A DNA stretch of 5,640 nt from Clostridiales bacterium (GTDB lineage Bacteria > Bacillota > Clostridia > Oscillospirales > Oscillospiraceae). The notes under the pieces were generated by a model, which had not been told where the DNA came from, did no database searches, and was given only the letters and a program-made list of their open reading frames with translations. Shown one piece after another: positions 5,111-5,640 of the stretch (positions within the stretch are counted from its first letter, which is position 1; every line of letters begins with the position of its first letter). The stretch is taken from assembly GCA_003525905.1 (NCBI GenBank), contig DQIA01000101.1:1-5640 (forward strand). The letters are read 5' to 3'. Made by a program: the position numbers and the translations under genes.

Positions 5111-5139
5111 ATGATATCACAGGTTCCGGGCTTTGTAAA
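5111..5139 (-). promoter_or_regulatory. Sigma-A promoter of the toxin-antitoxin-chaperone operon
   Basis: On the minus strand TTTACA (5139-5134) and TATCAT (5116-5111) are 17 bases apart, and TGA before the -10 makes an extended -10. Transcription would start near 5104, leaving a leader of about 40 bases. There is no clear terminator between the tfoX-like gene and this promoter, so some readthrough from upstream is possible. Confidence 0.8.
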
Positions 5140-5160
5140 GGCTTTTTTCGGCCAGCATAG

Positions 5161-5472
5161 TCACTTTCTCCGCTTCGGCAGCGGCGTGACACGCAGGAGG
5201 ATATCCATCACCTGCCGCACCAGCTCACGGTCCTCCAGATCGAGGACGGAGTGGACCCTGCCCCCTTCATAGGGCAGGCCGTCCGGCGCGCCGCGCATCA
5301 GCTCCGCCAGCTCGGGGAGCTTTTTGACCATTGCACAGTTGTCACAGACGAGCAGGACGGGCCTTCCCTGCAGATAGACCATGTATTCGCCGAACATTTT
5401 CCGACAGCGGGCGGCCTCCGGCTCCGGCAGCCGCTCCAGCACATAATCAAGGTAGTCCTTCGTGGTCGCCAT
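5161..5472 (-). CDS. TfoX/Sxy N-terminal domain protein
   Basis: This 103-residue protein is one TfoX N-terminal domain. The family hallmark is seen at about residues 24-51: RKMFGEYMVYLQGRPVLLVCDN, followed by AMVKKLPELAELM and then GLPYEGGRVHSVLDLEDRELVRQVMDILL. In Haemophilus, full-length TfoX/Sxy is a competence regulator with a second C-terminal domain; single-domain proteins like this are widespread in Firmicutes and of unknown role. The start at 5472 is preferred over an in-frame ATG at 5508. GAGGCGG lies just before it and overlaps the stop codon (TGA, 5482-5480) of the upstream gene, only seven bases away, while the ATG at 5508 lies inside that gene and has no ribosome binding site. 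The short gap points to translational coupling in one operon. Confidence 0.8.
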   Translation of the reverse strand: MATTKDYLDYVLERLPEPEAARCRKMFGEYMVYLQGRPVLLVCDNCAMVKKLPELAELMRGAPDGLPYEGGRVHSVLDLEDRELVRQVMDILLRVTPLPKRRK

Positions 5473-5479
5473 ATCCGCC

Positions 5480-5640
5480 TCACAGCTCCAGCGCCAACTG
5501 ACCGTCATCGCTGTCCGGGGCCTTCAGGCCAAATTCACTGGGCAAAAAGCGGGGGCACACATTTTCCGAGGTGCAGATAACGGAGGCTGCCAGTCGGGCG
5601 CCGATGGTGCAGGACTCCGCCAGCGTCTTGCCGTAGGTCA
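5480..5640 (-). CDS. C-terminal end of a gene cut by the window, possibly PfkB-type kinase
   Basis: The last 53 codons of a minus-strand gene are present, from the right edge to TGA at 5482-5480. The visible part reads TYGKTLAESCTIGARLAASV, then ICTSENVCPRFLPSEFGL, and then a charged tail ending LALEL. The alanine-rich helix (ESCTIGARLAASVI) followed by a short turn is reminiscent of the C-terminal helix of PfkB/ribokinase-family sugar or nucleoside kinases, but too little is present to assign a substrate, and other families are possible. Coding is well supported by GC-rich third codon positions and by the tight link to the tfoX-like gene. Confidence 0.7.
   Translation of the reverse strand, partial: TYGKTLAESCTIGARLAASVICTSENVCPRFLPSEFGLKAPDSDDGQLALEL

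Noticed and set aside
5472..5508. Earlier ATG (5508) for the tfoX-like gene
   Set aside because: It lies inside the upstream coding region and lacks a ribosome binding site, whereas 5472 has GAGGCGG and directly follows the upstream stop.
1..5640. tRNA, rRNA, CRISPR array, insertion sequence or integrase
   Set aside because: No cloverleaf, spaced repeat series, transposase pattern or terminal inverted repeats were seen on either strand.

Overview
The window looks like chromosomal DNA from a GC-rich, spore-forming Gram-positive bacterium, most likely a gut-type member of the Clostridia (Oscillospirales-like). The clues are a SpoIIQ-type sporulation peptidase with a recognisable forespore (sigma-F type) promoter, strong GGAGG ribosome binding sites, GC-rich codon usage, a clostridial-style ECF sigma/anti-sigma operon, and a palindromic intergenic repeat. 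No taxon can be proved from this sequence alone.

Layout, left to right. Bases 1-160 hold an unassigned left edge with a 20-bp perfect palindrome. A minus-strand gene (855-202) encodes a SpoIIQ-like membrane-anchored LytM/M23 peptidase, with its own terminator (157-182) and a near-consensus sigma-F type promoter (903-875). Divergent from it, 986-1645 encodes a secreted protein of two probable beta-sandwich (Cna-B/SpaA-like) units. A near-consensus vegetative promoter (1686-1715) then drives a plus-strand operon: an ECF-type sigma factor (1821-2366), a single-pass membrane anti-sigma-like protein with a DUF4367-like extracytoplasmic end (2398-3258), and a small secreted protein resembling DUF6147 (3271-3687). 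It is closed by a strong terminator (3693-3725).

The right half is all on the minus strand. From upstream to downstream it holds the C-terminus of a cut-off gene (possibly a PfkB-type kinase, 5640-5480), a short TfoX N-domain protein translationally linked to it (5472-5161), and then a three-gene module with its own promoter and a palindromic operator candidate. The module consists of a RelE/HigB-like toxin (5064-4627, GTG start), an XRE-type antitoxin with a long C-terminal tail (4594-4217), and a SecB-like chaperone (4205-3798). This gene order matches the toxin-antitoxin-chaperone (TAC) systems known from Mycobacterium tuberculosis (HigB1-HigA1-SecB-like Rv1957). SecB proper is not a normal component of Firmicutes, so the SecB fold here is best explained as a dedicated antitoxin chaperone. 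The module is visibly poorer in GC than its flanks, which suggests horizontal gain.

The main point of interest is this probable TAC system in a Gram-positive anaerobe, with a candidate chaperone-addiction tail on the antitoxin and a candidate autoregulatory operator overlapping the transcription start. The family assignments were made by eye from sequence patterns; no database search was run.
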